Source: an uncultured Hippea sp. (GTDB taxonomy: Bacteria > Campylobacterota_A > Desulfurellia > JAADFJ01). Taken from it: a stretch of 20,700 bases of DNA. The translations under genes and the position numbers were made by a program. The notes under the pieces were generated by a model that was not told the DNA's origin, searched no databases, and worked only from the letters and a program-made list of their open reading frames with translations. This document shows positions 13,367-20,645 of the stretch, in pieces. Numbering within the stretch: position 1 is the stretch's first letter; each line of letters starts with the position of its first letter. The stretch lies in assembly GCA_913009315.1 (NCBI GenBank), contig CAJVZA010000031.1, positions 1-20,700 of the forward strand, in the 5' to 3' direction.

Positions 13367-14085
13367 TATTTCTCCTGCATTTTTTTTGACATTTGTAGTT
13401 CTATATTAACCTTGATTTTTGCGGTACCAGGTGATAACTGCATATTTTGATTGTTATATCTTGTCTGTCCTGCTCGATATAATGTTTTTGCACTATTTGC
13501 CAAAGCATATGAAACCGGATACACCGGACTAAATCCTACCTGAAGATTACTTATTAAGTATCCTCCGCCTAAAATTTTGTTGACTACAATTAGTTTCATT
13601 TTTGCTTTATTTAATGCTTTTTTGAATAATACCGCCTTAACAGCTTGTTTCAATCGATCTGACACAATAAATCTTATATTTATTGGTTTGATACCTGTTT
13701 TATATTGAAAATCTTTGTTTGCTATATATTTCAGCACGGATGTAATCTTGTCTATTTTTTTGCTGTCTATAGAAACAAAAATAACTGCCGTTTTAGAGTA
13801 TCCGTAGGCATTTCTTGTTTTAATATCTTGTTTGGGAAATAGTTTTTTAAGAAAAAACAGAAAGTTATTGTTTATCTTTGTTAAACGCCGCAGAGCCATA
13901 TTATAATTGTCGCCTTCTGCGTATACTTTGAAATCCGCTTTGACTTTATCGCTATTTACCGTTTTTGACAGATAAAACGAAGTTGATATTGTTGAATATC
14001 TGTTTTGAGCAATATCCTTGGCTGCCGCCGAATTGGCAAAAATTAATAATACGGCCAATGAAACAAATAACCTTTTTGTTTTCAT
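13366..14085 (-). CDS. SIMPL-domain (DUF541/YggE-like) periplasmic protein
   Basis: The true start is the ATG at 14085, which has a perfect AAGGAGGT 5 nt upstream; the longer frame to 14109 has none. That gives 239 residues. A Sec signal peptide (MKTKRLFVSLAVLLIFANSAAA) is followed by a mature domain with SIMPL features: an opening strand STISTSFYLSKTVNSDKVKADFKV, an alanine/asparagine helix, FPKQDIKTRNAYGYS where the family has 'DIqT..fsv.p.Y', a SVLKYIAN segment, and a second half with AVLFKKALNKAKMKLIVVNKILGG where the family has 'A...A..kA..iA..lG..lG'. YggE-type proteins are periplasmic and linked to oxidative-stress tolerance. The assignment is by pattern and moderately confident. Confidence 0.7.
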   Translation of the reverse strand: MKTKRLFVSLAVLLIFANSAAAKDIAQNRYSTISTSFYLSKTVNSDKVKADFKVYAEGDNYNMALRRLTKINNNFLFFLKKLFPKQDIKTRNAYGYSKTAVIFVSIDSKKIDKITSVLKYIANKDFQYKTGIKPINIRFIVSDRLKQAVKAVLFKKALNKAKMKLIVVNKILGGGYLISNLQVGFSPVYPVSYALANSAKTLYRAGQTRYNNQNMQLSPGTAKIKVNIELQMSKKMQEK

Positions 14086-14139
14086 GCGATACCTCCTTGT
14101 CCGCCTCAAATCAACCTTTTCTTGCTGAGATCTCTATAT

Positions 14140-14340
14140 CTATGACAGTCTCCTGATTGCATCTTCTACATCAACTATGTTATAGGCAGAAAACAGAGCT
14201 TTGGCAATATCTTTATCGCCGGTAATTATGAAATCGCTGCACAATGCGGATATCGTTTGCAATCGGGAAGCTTTTAGTCGTTCGCAAGCGAATCGGACTA
14301 TGCGAATATTTAAATCATTCTTTTTATAATAAACGGACAA
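14140..14340 (-). pseudogene. PIN-domain-like C-terminal fragment
   Basis: This 66-residue frame has only a TTG start and no ribosome binding site. The segment CSDFIITGDKDIAKALFSAYNIVDVEDAIRRL resembles the C-terminal end of PIN-domain toxins (usual form 'aDyIVTGDkDLL.L..y.g..Iit...f'). The N-terminal acidic residues and most of the roughly 130-residue PIN fold are absent. No antitoxin gene is next to it. It is probably a relic of a toxin-antitoxin gene; it could also be an unrelated small ORF. Confidence 0.35.
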
Positions 14341-14432
14341 AAAAGGCTGTTCGATACAATGAAGGATAGAATCGAAATAAAGGAATCAAATAAAAAGATT
14401 GTTAGCAATAATTAACATAATCGTTTTTGGTA

Positions 14433-14460
14433 TTGCAACATCAATTCATCATCGTATAAT
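14433..14460 (+). promoter_or_regulatory. promoter of the HDOD/GGDEF operon
   Basis: TTGCAA (14433-14438) and a perfect TATAAT (14455-14460) are separated by 16 nt. A small hairpin, CTGCAT-ATGA-ATGCAG (14462-14477), follows at the likely transcription start. The first gene begins 58 bp downstream behind GGAGGT. Confidence 0.6.
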
Positions 14461-14518
14461 GCTGCATATGAATGCAGAGAATATAGCGTTCGCAGTTTGA
14501 TTTCGGAGGTCATTTCAG

Positions 14519-14815
14519 ATGAAACTGATAGATATTAAAAATGCAAAGCCCGATATGAGACTTGCAAGGGCAGTAGAAAATGCCTCCGGAATGATACTTT
14601 ACGGAGAAGGAATGAAACTGACGATACCTATTATTGAGAAGTTCAACTCACTTGATATCGACTCAGTTTATGTTGAGGGAAAATCAGAGCCCAGGTTGTC
14701 AAGAGAAAGGTATCTCGGCATTGCCGACATCGCTTTCTCAAAGATTTCAAATAACCCTCTGATGAATGAAATAAAAAAGGATTTTACGGAATATATAAAT
14801 TCGCTTTATGAATAA
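14519..14815 (+). CDS. 98-aa protein resembling the N-terminal region of HD-GYP proteins
   Basis: This cytoplasmic protein has GGAGGT 9 nt before its ATG. Residues 1-55 follow the pattern often seen ahead of HD-GYP domains (DUF3391-like): 'lkpgM.La..v....G.iLy..G..Lt..ii.kf..l.i..VyV', here NAKPDMRLARAVENASGMIL and LTIPIIEKFNSLDIDSVYVE. The remainder is helical (IADIAFSKI, MNEIKKDFTEYINSL). No catalytic domain is present. It is the first gene of an operon and overlaps the HDOD gene by 8 bp. It probably works with that protein as a separated regulatory domain; this is an inference. Confidence 0.8.
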   Translation: MKLIDIKNAKPDMRLARAVENASGMILYGEGMKLTIPIIEKFNSLDIDSVYVEGKSEPRLSRERYLGIADIAFSKISNNPLMNEIKKDFTEYINSLYE

Positions 14816-15641
14816 ACCGTCATACGCAGATATCAAAAAGAAAGTAGAAAGACTAAGTTCGCTGCCCACAATTCCACCGGTTGTAACCAAGATACTAAAA
14901 GTAATCGGTTCTGAGGATATCTCGTTAAAGAAGATTGCAGAATTTATAAGCCGTGATCAGGCTCTTTCGGCAAGGGTACTTAAGATAATAAATTCGCCGA
15001 TATACGGTTTTCCCGGAAGAATTTCATCAATCAGTCAGGCTGTAATGCTTATAGGACTCGGTGCTTTAAAAGGTATGCTTCTTGGAATATCCATGTTTGA
15101 CATGATGCAGAAGACTATGATCGGACTTTGGGAACATTCAATAGGCACTGCTGTGGCGGCAAAGGTCATTGCAGCAAAGGTCGGAATAAAAGAGATCGAG
15201 GATGCGTCGGTTGCAGGTCTAATCCATGACATAGGAAAAGTTGCCCTTGGCATATGTTATCCTGAGCTTTATAAGAATGTTATAGCTGTTGCCAAAGAGA
15301 GGGATATCTATATTGTAGAAGCCGAGGAGGATATTATTGGTGTAAATCATGCAGAAGCGGGAAGCTGGCTTGCGAGAAAGTGGCGTTTTCCTCTTAGCCT
15401 TGTTAACTCGATTGAGTATCATCACAATCCCTCGGCAAAGCGCCCATCTATGACAATTGCGATCGTGCACCTTTCAGATACAATAATAAAAATGATGGGG
15501 TTTGGTTTCAGCGGTGATCCGTTTGCCCATCGGATTGAGCAGACCGCATGGGATACTTTAGCTCTTACAGGAGAAGATTTGAAGGGAATATTTATGGAAA
15601 TCGAAGAAGCAATATTGAGTCAAGAGACTTCTATATTCTGA
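14808..15641 (+). CDS. HDOD-domain signalling protein
   Basis: The protein has 277 residues. The HDOD domain starts at about residue 16 with the signature LSSLPTIPPVVTKIL, followed by RDQALSARVLKIINSPIYGF and ISSISQAVMLIGL. The central HD pair survives as GLIHDIGK (H140, D141), and further histidines follow in NHAEAGSWLARKW and SIEYHHNP. The protein therefore keeps more HD-type metal ligands than many HDOD proteins, and weak phosphohydrolase activity cannot be excluded. HDOD proteins usually act as scaffolds in c-di-GMP, chemotaxis or motility signalling. It overlaps its neighbours by 8 bp (upstream) and 1 bp (downstream). It has only a weak ribosome binding site, so translational coupling is likely. 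Confidence 0.9.
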   Translation: MNKPSYADIKKKVERLSSLPTIPPVVTKILKVIGSEDISLKKIAEFISRDQALSARVLKIINSPIYGFPGRISSISQAVMLIGLGALKGMLLGISMFDMMQKTMIGLWEHSIGTAVAAKVIAAKVGIKEIEDASVAGLIHDIGKVALGICYPELYKNVIAVAKERDIYIVEAEEDIIGVNHAEAGSWLARKWRFPLSLVNSIEYHHNPSAKRPSMTIAIVHLSDTIIKMMGFGFSGDPFAHRIEQTAWDTLALTGEDLKGIFMEIEEAILSQETSIF

Positions 15642-16564
15642 TGGAATCTATAGTTGTTATATCGGACAATGAACTGACCGGCAGCAGCATTCTTAAATAT
15701 CTCAAAGATTTAGGCAAGTTTGATGTGACTATACTGACATCCACCGAAGGACTTATAGGCAGAATTTATAATGCTCCTCCATCGCTGCTTATAATGGATA
15801 ACGGCATAAGTCTCAAAAACTATGTTAAGATAATTAGGGACGATCCTATCTTCAGTCATCTTCCGATTATTATACTTCTTGAAAAAGAAGAATTTATAGA
15901 CAGGTGGGATGACTATCCTGTAGATGATTTCATATTCAAACCGATTGACAGGAATAATTTTCTTATGAGAGTTGCATTATCTATCCGGCGCGCTTGCAGG
16001 ATTGTCGAAATAAACCCTTTGACTATGCTTCCCGGAAATACACCCATTATAAAAGAGGTTCAGAACAGGCTGGATAATTCTATACAGTTTGCCCTTGCTT
16101 ATGCAGATCTTGATAATTTTAAACCATATAATGACAGATACGGTTTTACAAGAGGCGATGAAATCATCCGTATGACAGGTCGTCTGATAACCAATATAGT
16201 AAAGTCCTATGATCCTAAACACGGTTTTGTGGGACATATCGGAGGCGATGATTTTGTATTTATGGTTGCATCGGAAAAGGTAGGGATAATATCGGATGAA
16301 ATTGTGAGAAATTTCGATAAGATTATTCCATCTTTTTATGATGCCGAGGATACAGAAAGGGGACATATAATTTCTCATACGAGAGGCGGGAAAGAAAAAA
16401 GATTTTCTCTCCTTACAATATCCATAGGTATTACAATAAATCGGAAATGGTTTCATCATTATGGAGAGATAAGTTCAGCTGTAACCAAAATTAAGGCGCA
16501 TGCAAAAGACTATAAAGGAAGCGTATACCGTATTGACAGAAGAAATTACCACAAGAAAGATTAG
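15641..16564 (+). CDS. receiver-GGDEF protein, probable c-di-GMP synthase
   Basis: Translation starts at the ATG at 15641, which overlaps the HDOD stop (TGATG), giving 307 residues. Residues 1-115 are a receiver domain with D9, phospho-acceptor D53 (SLLIMDN) and K100 (FKP). Residues about 125-300 are a GGDEF domain of the 'LPGN' type: LTMLPGN (127-133), ADLDNFKPYNDRYGF (155-169), RGDE (171-174) and the active site GGDDF (201-205, a permitted form of GGDEF). The aspartate of RGDE is the guanine-reading position, which is serine in Hypr cGAMP synthases. Its presence favours c-di-GMP. No RxxD inhibitory site precedes GGDDF. No cognate kinase is next door. Confidence 0.9.
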   Translation: MESIVVISDNELTGSSILKYLKDLGKFDVTILTSTEGLIGRIYNAPPSLLIMDNGISLKNYVKIIRDDPIFSHLPIIILLEKEEFIDRWDDYPVDDFIFKPIDRNNFLMRVALSIRRACRIVEINPLTMLPGNTPIIKEVQNRLDNSIQFALAYADLDNFKPYNDRYGFTRGDEIIRMTGRLITNIVKSYDPKHGFVGHIGGDDFVFMVASEKVGIISDEIVRNFDKIIPSFYDAEDTERGHIISHTRGGKEKRFSLLTISIGITINRKWFHHYGEISSAVTKIKAHAKDYKGSVYRIDRRNYHKKD

Positions 16565-16688
16565 TTTTTTTAAAAATTCAAATAAGAATCGATCTAACTG
16601 TTTATGAAATTTTGTGCTAATTTTATTTTTAAAAGAAAGTTATAAGTATTGTGTCAAACAGCACATCAGAAAAGATATAACTGCCATT

Positions 16689-16709
16689 CTAAAGATGTCT
16701 CATCTTTAG
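16689..16709. terminator. hairpin over the stop codon of cheW-CZB, possible bidirectional terminator
   Basis: CTAAAGATG (16689-16697) and CATCTTTAG (16701-16709) form a perfect 9-bp stem with a 3-nt loop. It includes the final codons and stop of the minus-strand gene and lies between convergent operons. No U-run is evident on either side, so the terminator role is uncertain. Confidence 0.35.
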
Positions 16710-17480
16710 ATCTTCCGCAATCCTTCCCGGATCAACAAGCATGATGAGATCATCACCAAGCTCTGCAATCTTGTCGGTAAGCTCGGATGCCTTGCCGAGA
16801 CTGAGTCCTTCGGTGGATTTTATATTCTTGCTGTCTATGTTCTGAATGGAGACAATCTTATCTACGATGATTCCCTGCAGTCCGCTCTCCAGCTCAATGA
16901 CAATTGCAAGCTCTTTGAACTCTTTCTCAAGGAGATCATAAGTCTTTCTGAACAGTTCGATCATCAGATTCAGAACTCCCGATTTAGCGTCGACTATTAT
17001 ATCCAATGCTTCGTCGGTTTTCCCCTCGCTTCTTTTGAGGATGACTTCTGCTGCAAGACTATGGATTGTCTCATGAGGAGATTTGAACTGATTGAGCAGT
17101 CCTCTCAGGTTAAGATCATCGGTATGAAAGCCGTCAAACCACCTTCCGAATCTGCATCTGTGAGGGTCTTTTTCCAGTTTAAACTCTCTGTCTTCTCTTA
17201 CGCTTGCCTCAAGTTCGTCTATCCATTCACGATGCTCCGCCTCCCGCTGCCTGAGTCGGTCGACAAGCTCTATATTCTCATCATACAGGCTCTTTATTCC
17301 AAGCCGTTTTCTGAAATCTATTACGGGAATTACCTTCCCTCTGAGATTGATTATACCCCTTATGAAATAGTCTGCCTGCGGAACAGGAGTAACATGGGGC
17401 AGTACAACCATATCCCGTATTATACCTACGGGCATACCATAGAGATTATCCGATACCTTATATATTACATACTTTTTCAT
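16689..17480 (-). CDS. CheW-like coupling protein with an inserted CZB zinc-binding domain
   Basis: The protein has 263 residues, about 100 more than a plain CheW. The CheW fold is split. Residues 1-62 give the first strands (KYVIYKVSDNLYGMPVGIIRDMV, YFIRGIINLRGKVIPVIDFRKRLGI), and residues about 190-258 the rest (LAIVIELESGLQGIIVDKIVSI, DDLIMLVDPGRI). Between them lies a helical chemoreceptor zinc-binding (CZB) domain with the expected ligands: H83 (HREW), C109 in PHRCRFGRW, and H136/H140 in SPHETIH. CZB domains bind zinc through three histidines and one cysteine and can sense oxidants or metal. The ATG follows AAGGAGG. The gene lies downstream of a chemoreceptor gene, so the two probably form one array unit. 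Confidence 0.9.
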   Translation of the reverse strand: MKKYVIYKVSDNLYGMPVGIIRDMVVLPHVTPVPQADYFIRGIINLRGKVIPVIDFRKRLGIKSLYDENIELVDRLRQREAEHREWIDELEASVREDREFKLEKDPHRCRFGRWFDGFHTDDLNLRGLLNQFKSPHETIHSLAAEVILKRSEGKTDEALDIIVDAKSGVLNLMIELFRKTYDLLEKEFKELAIVIELESGLQGIIVDKIVSIQNIDSKNIKSTEGLSLGKASELTDKIAELGDDLIMLVDPGRIAEDLKMRHL

Positions 17481-17617
17481 CTGATCCTCCTTATCTTCAA
17501 GAGCTTAAAGTTCTTTCCTGTCCTCAGCTTCGGATTCTTCAGTGCAAGTCCTTTTCTGCCTTGTCCGGCCTGCTGAAACCATTCGGCTGCTTTGTATCGC
17601 TGCAGAAGCAATAGCAT
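17477..17617 (-). CDS. possible 46-aa small ORF between the chemoreceptor and cheW-CZB
   Basis: The ATG at 17617 opens 24 bp past the chemoreceptor stop, and the TGA overlaps the cheW-CZB ATG (ATGA). The peptide is basic (starts MLLLLQRYKAAEW, ends LLKIRRIR). It has no good ribosome binding site, and its last codons double as the cheW ribosome binding site. It may simply be an open spacer; support comes only from the overlap. Confidence 0.25.
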   Translation of the reverse strand: MLLLLQRYKAAEWFQQAGQGRKGLALKNPKLRTGKNFKLLKIRRIR

Positions 17618-17640
17618 AAGACTGCTTCACTTATCCCTTC

Positions 17641-19164
17641 TTAGAAGTTCTTCAGCTCGGTTTCTGTCAGCGGAATGACATCTGATGGCCGCTTGAGAAT
17701 GGCTTTGGGTGCCGAGGGCGGTCTCATAAGTCTGTTGTTTCGGTTATCTCCGTTTCCGTGTGAGGCCGAAGCAGTTATATTCAGTTTAACACCCAAGAGC
17801 TCTGCAAGCCTTCCTGCAACCGTTGTAAGATTGTCAGCCTGAGATGTCATCTCTTTTGCCGATGCGGCAATCTCTTCGGATGCCGCAGAGTTCTGCTGAG
17901 TCACGGTATTGAGCTGAGTTATTCCCTGATTGATCTGACCTATCCCTTTTGTCTGCTCGGCTGCGGCTTCGGCTATCTCATTTGTCAGGGTCTTTGCCTT
18001 CTCGGATCTGCTTACCACCTTCTCTATTGCTTTTGCCACCGTACCTGATGCCTGAACACCTCTTGCTCCCTGATCTATCGATTCCTGTATCAGTTCTGCG
18101 GTATTCTTTGCCGCCTCAGCTGATTTGGCTGCAAGGTTTCTTACCTCCTCAGCCACCACTGCAAAGCCTGCTCCTGCTTCTCCGGCTCTTGCTGCTTCCA
18201 CTGCAGCATTCAGAGCAAGCAGGTTTGTCTGGAATGCTATCTCATCAATTGTCTTGATTATCTTTGCAGTCTTATTGGATGTCTCTTTTATGCTGTTTGC
18301 AGAGTCCATAAGATTCGAGACCAGTTTCCTTCCTTCTTCTGCAGCACCTGCTGTCTCCTCTGCCGTGATATTTGCCTGATTGGCATTATCGGCAGTCTGC
18401 TTAACCATCGAGTCAACCTCCTCCATAGATGAGGCAATCTCCTCAAGAGAGGCAGCCTGCTCGGCCGCTCCCTGAGCCAGAGCATCCGAGGCGGAGGAAA
18501 GCTGGACGGAGGATTGGTTGATGTCTGACGAACTTGATGCTATCTTGTTGGTTTCCTTATCCATAAATCTTATCGCTTTTCTGGTACCTTTAATATAGTA
18601 CATGATAACTGTTACTATTAAAACAAAAATAAGCAATATTATGATAAGCATATTGATTGTTTTCGATCTGATGGACTTAGCAGACATATTAATCGATAAA
18701 ACTCCCAGCATATCCCCTTTTGAAGCCTCAGTATGACATTGAAGGCACCATTTTCCTGCAACATACGGAATACTTACGCTGATAATCGGGTTGCCTCCAA
18801 ACAAGTTGCGTGAACTGACCTGCACTTTTCCCGATTTAAACGTTGCCTTCTCCTGTTCTGTTGTTTCACCTTTAAGATTAAAAGCCTTCTTTACCGCATC
18901 CGATTTTGCGAGATGCGCCGAATTCACATCTTTAATCCTTTTGGGAACATCTTTTACAGATTTTCCGATTCCAACTATGTTGCCTGCTTTCATCTGAAGC
19001 GTCATGCTTCGCTCTATCATTTTAGCAATAGTTTTTGCGCGGCTTTTTTCCATTGAAATTGAGTAATTCCAGTCAAGGACCGAAAATGCGATAAAGATTA
19101 CAATTACACCTAAGATACCCGCTAAAGCCAAACCGGTAATCATCTTTTTGACATTCTTTTTCAT
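17641..19164 (-). CDS. methyl-accepting chemotaxis protein with a haem-c (CxxCH) periplasmic sensor domain
   Basis: I choose the ATG at 19164, 5 nt after GGGAGG; the TTG just before it is too close to the ribosome binding site. The protein has 507 residues. TM1 spans about 8-30. A periplasmic domain (about 31-168) of the DUF3365/Tll0287-like type contains [20 protein letters not shown] with a haem-c motif C140-x-x-C143-H144. TM2 spans about 170-191. Then, with little or no room for a HAMP domain, comes the signalling hairpin with the hallmark tip [20 protein letters not shown]...[10 protein letters not shown]. The C-terminus has no clear CheR-tethering pentapeptide. Relatives with periplasmic c-type haem are thought to sense redox state or gases such as O2 or NO. 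It is probably co-transcribed with cheW-CZB. Confidence 0.92.
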   Translation of the reverse strand: MKKNVKKMITGLALAGILGVIVIFIAFSVLDWNYSISMEKSRAKTIAKMIERSMTLQMKAGNIVGIGKSVKDVPKRIKDVNSAHLAKSDAVKKAFNLKGETTEQEKATFKSGKVQVSSRNLFGGNPIISVSIPYVAGKWCLQCHTEASKGDMLGVLSINMSAKSIRSKTINMLIIILLIFVLIVTVIMYYIKGTRKAIRFMDKETNKIASSSSDINQSSVQLSSASDALAQGAAEQAASLEEIASSMEEVDSMVKQTADNANQANITAEETAGAAEEGRKLVSNLMDSANSIKETSNKTAKIIKTIDEIAFQTNLLALNAAVEAARAGEAGAGFAVVAEEVRNLAAKSAEAAKNTAELIQESIDQGARGVQASGTVAKAIEKVVSRSEKAKTLTNEIAEAAAEQTKGIGQINQGITQLNTVTQQNSAASEEIAASAKEMTSQADNLTTVAGRLAELLGVKLNITASASHGNGDNRNNRLMRPPSAPKAILKRPSDVIPLTETELKNF

Positions 19165-19267
19165 CAAAACCTCCCATTTCTTAGATGATATCTCAATTTT
19201 TCTATGTCATAAAAATTATCAAAATAGTGAACCTTGCGCAAGTCAATCCTGTCCTTAAGCAGTTCAT

Positions 19268-20157
19268 TTAGTATGCACATCTCAACAGCAGCGCTGTATG
19301 TAAAATGTGGTTTCGCGTACCTAACAGATTACCTGCCGTTTCAGTTCTGTCAAAGAGCATCTCCACAATAAAAACCGTGCCAGACAGATCTGATAGCATT
19401 TTAAGGTTGACATGATAAAATTTGCCACCCATAGAGAAATATATACAGTTATTCTTACTTTGAATTTTTTAAGTGTTCTGCAGATATTCTCCGCGGTATT
19501 CCGATTATGAGTTTTGTCAAAGATTATTTTAAGGTTTTTTATTCTTATTATTTTCAAACGCAATGGAATTTTCAATTTCCGTATGCTGTTTTGTAAAACA
19601 TTATATGATAACTCAACAGCATTCTTATTGATTCGGCTGCAATTGTGATATTGACAGGCTGAAAGTTGCCCAAGAGATCTGTTCTCATAACTATATTTTT
19701 ATATGAAAATTGTGTTTCCTTTATACTATGTTTGATTATTTTTAGCATAATTGCCGTCAATATATTTGAATTTCAGACTCTTTTCTTTCGCATAATCCGT
19801 AATTTTGCGGCAAACATCAGATAATTGAGGTACTAAAATAAATTTTGAATTCTCAGAAGCTATGATTATTTTTTCGCCTGCGACCTCAGTCTTGACCTTA
19901 TTGAGATAATCGGTGTGATCAATTCCAATCGGAGTAACAACAAGAATATCCCGATTGAACGCGCCGGAAGCGTCCCGCCTTCCCCTCATGCCTGCCTTAA
20001 GAATCATAGCATCATTATCTTTAAACCTGCAGAGCACAGCTGTTAGAAAGTTTTTGGATACTGCTGCAGCTGGAAGGAAATAGAAAGGGAAAAGTAAAAC
20101 GGAGATAAATCCACTGTTTTCTGAAAATAATATTAGAATCATATAAGCCTTTCTCAT
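19268..20157 (-). pseudogene. folC: folC (folylpolyglutamate/dihydrofolate synthase) pseudogene, 5'-truncated and frameshifted
   Basis: Four consecutive pieces in different frames together follow FolC order. Piece 1 (20157-19726) has ILKAGMRGRRDASGAFN (family: 'iLEvGmGGRlDATN') and VVTPIGIDHTDYL ('iTpIglDHtdyLG'). Piece 2 (to 19572) has DLLGNFQPVNITIAAESI ('LlG.hq..NaalAiaa'). Piece 3 has IIFDKTHNRNTAENICRTLKK ('iilDgAHNp.a...l...L'). Piece 4, in yet another frame, has FSMGGKFYHVNLKMLSDLSGTVFIVE and ends at 19268. At least three frameshifts separate them. The N-terminal ATP-binding GTNGKGS region is missing, and key residues are changed (LG lost after DHTDY, DGAHN to DKTHN). The gene cannot give a working enzyme, so folate synthesis must rely on another copy or pathway. 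Confidence 0.8.
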
Positions 20158-20178
20158 AAAAATTTAGTATACACTATT

Positions 20179-20361
20179 CTATAAATTGTCAAGCAATTTG
20201 ATGATGCGCGAGAATGTTTGCTGTCTTTTTACTCTAATTATTCTATTTCTGAGCATCAATTGATCGTCCTGAAATTGCTTTGCTGTACCTGCATTGTTTT
20301 TAAGTTTGATAAGTCTATTTTCCTTAATATCTGCCTGTTTGTCGTATACAGATAAGCAGAT
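20179..20361 (-). pseudogene. unidentified 60-codon open frame, probable coding remnant
   Basis: The frame has no start codon at its beginning, only an internal ATG at residue 36. The sequence looks protein-like and basic: ADIKENRLIKLKNNAGTAK near the middle and LRNRIIRVKRQQTF before a LLDNL end. Another frame offers MFKSAYLY just upstream, which would fit a frameshifted gene. I recognise no family. It lies next to the folC relic and may be part of the same decayed region. Confidence 0.22.
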
Positions 20362-20447
20362 TTAAACATAGGGAAAAAGAAAAAATTATTAAGAATATCT
20401 CTATTAATTCTGAGTGCTTCAGATTGAAAGTCCAAATTCGTCTTATA

Positions 20448-20485
20448 AACTCACCTAATGAGACCGCTGCGCGATAAACATCCAC
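20448..20485 (-). repeat. dispersed 38-bp repeat, copy near tRNA-Thr
   Basis: Read on the minus strand it matches 12049-12086 at about 29 of 38 positions, with GGTCTCATTAGGTGAGTT as the best-kept part. A shorter match occurs at 1649-1675. See the copy at 12049 for the shared reading frame. Confidence 0.5.
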
Positions 20486-20570
20486 ATAAGCCAAAGAAAG
20501 AGTGAGATTTACTAACTCACCTTACGTACTAAACTATCCGCAATTCTTCATATTTTGGCGACAAATAGAT

Positions 20571-20598
20571 GATAAAAGACTTATCAATATCTTTTATC
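20571..20598 (-). terminator. AT-rich hairpin downstream of tRNA-Thr
   Basis: GATAAAAGA (20571-20579) and TCTTTTATC (20590-20598) form a perfect 9-bp stem with a 10-nt loop, 48 bp past the tRNA 3' end. No U-run follows, so the role as tRNA terminator is tentative. Confidence 0.35.
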
Positions 20599-20645
20599 GT
20601 TGAACTGTTTATGTAATTAATTTGTTGGCACATAAGAATATTTTC

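Larger units (their letters stand above)
20158..20645. other. intergenic region between the folC relic and tRNA-Thr
   Basis: This stretch of nearly 490 bp holds a 60-codon minus-strand open frame (20179-20361), a TTGACA/TATACT pair with only 15 nt between the boxes just upstream of the folC relic (near 20166-20192, minus), one copy of the dispersed repeat (20448-20485), and an AT-rich hairpin (20571-20598). AACTCACC occurs twice (20448 and 20514), flanking the repeat copy as a direct repeat. Confidence 0.5.

Noticed and set aside
17949-18485. Several long open frames antisense to or in other frames of the chemoreceptor
   Set aside because: They fall wholly within the strongly conserved signalling domain and consist of low-complexity Leu/Ser/Pro or Arg runs caused by its biased codon use.
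19176-19267. Flagellar sigma-28 promoter before the chemoreceptor
   Set aside because: I found no TAAA-N15-GCCGATAA-like sequence; a TTGACT followed by TATTTT or GATAAT has poor spacing (14 or 20 nt).
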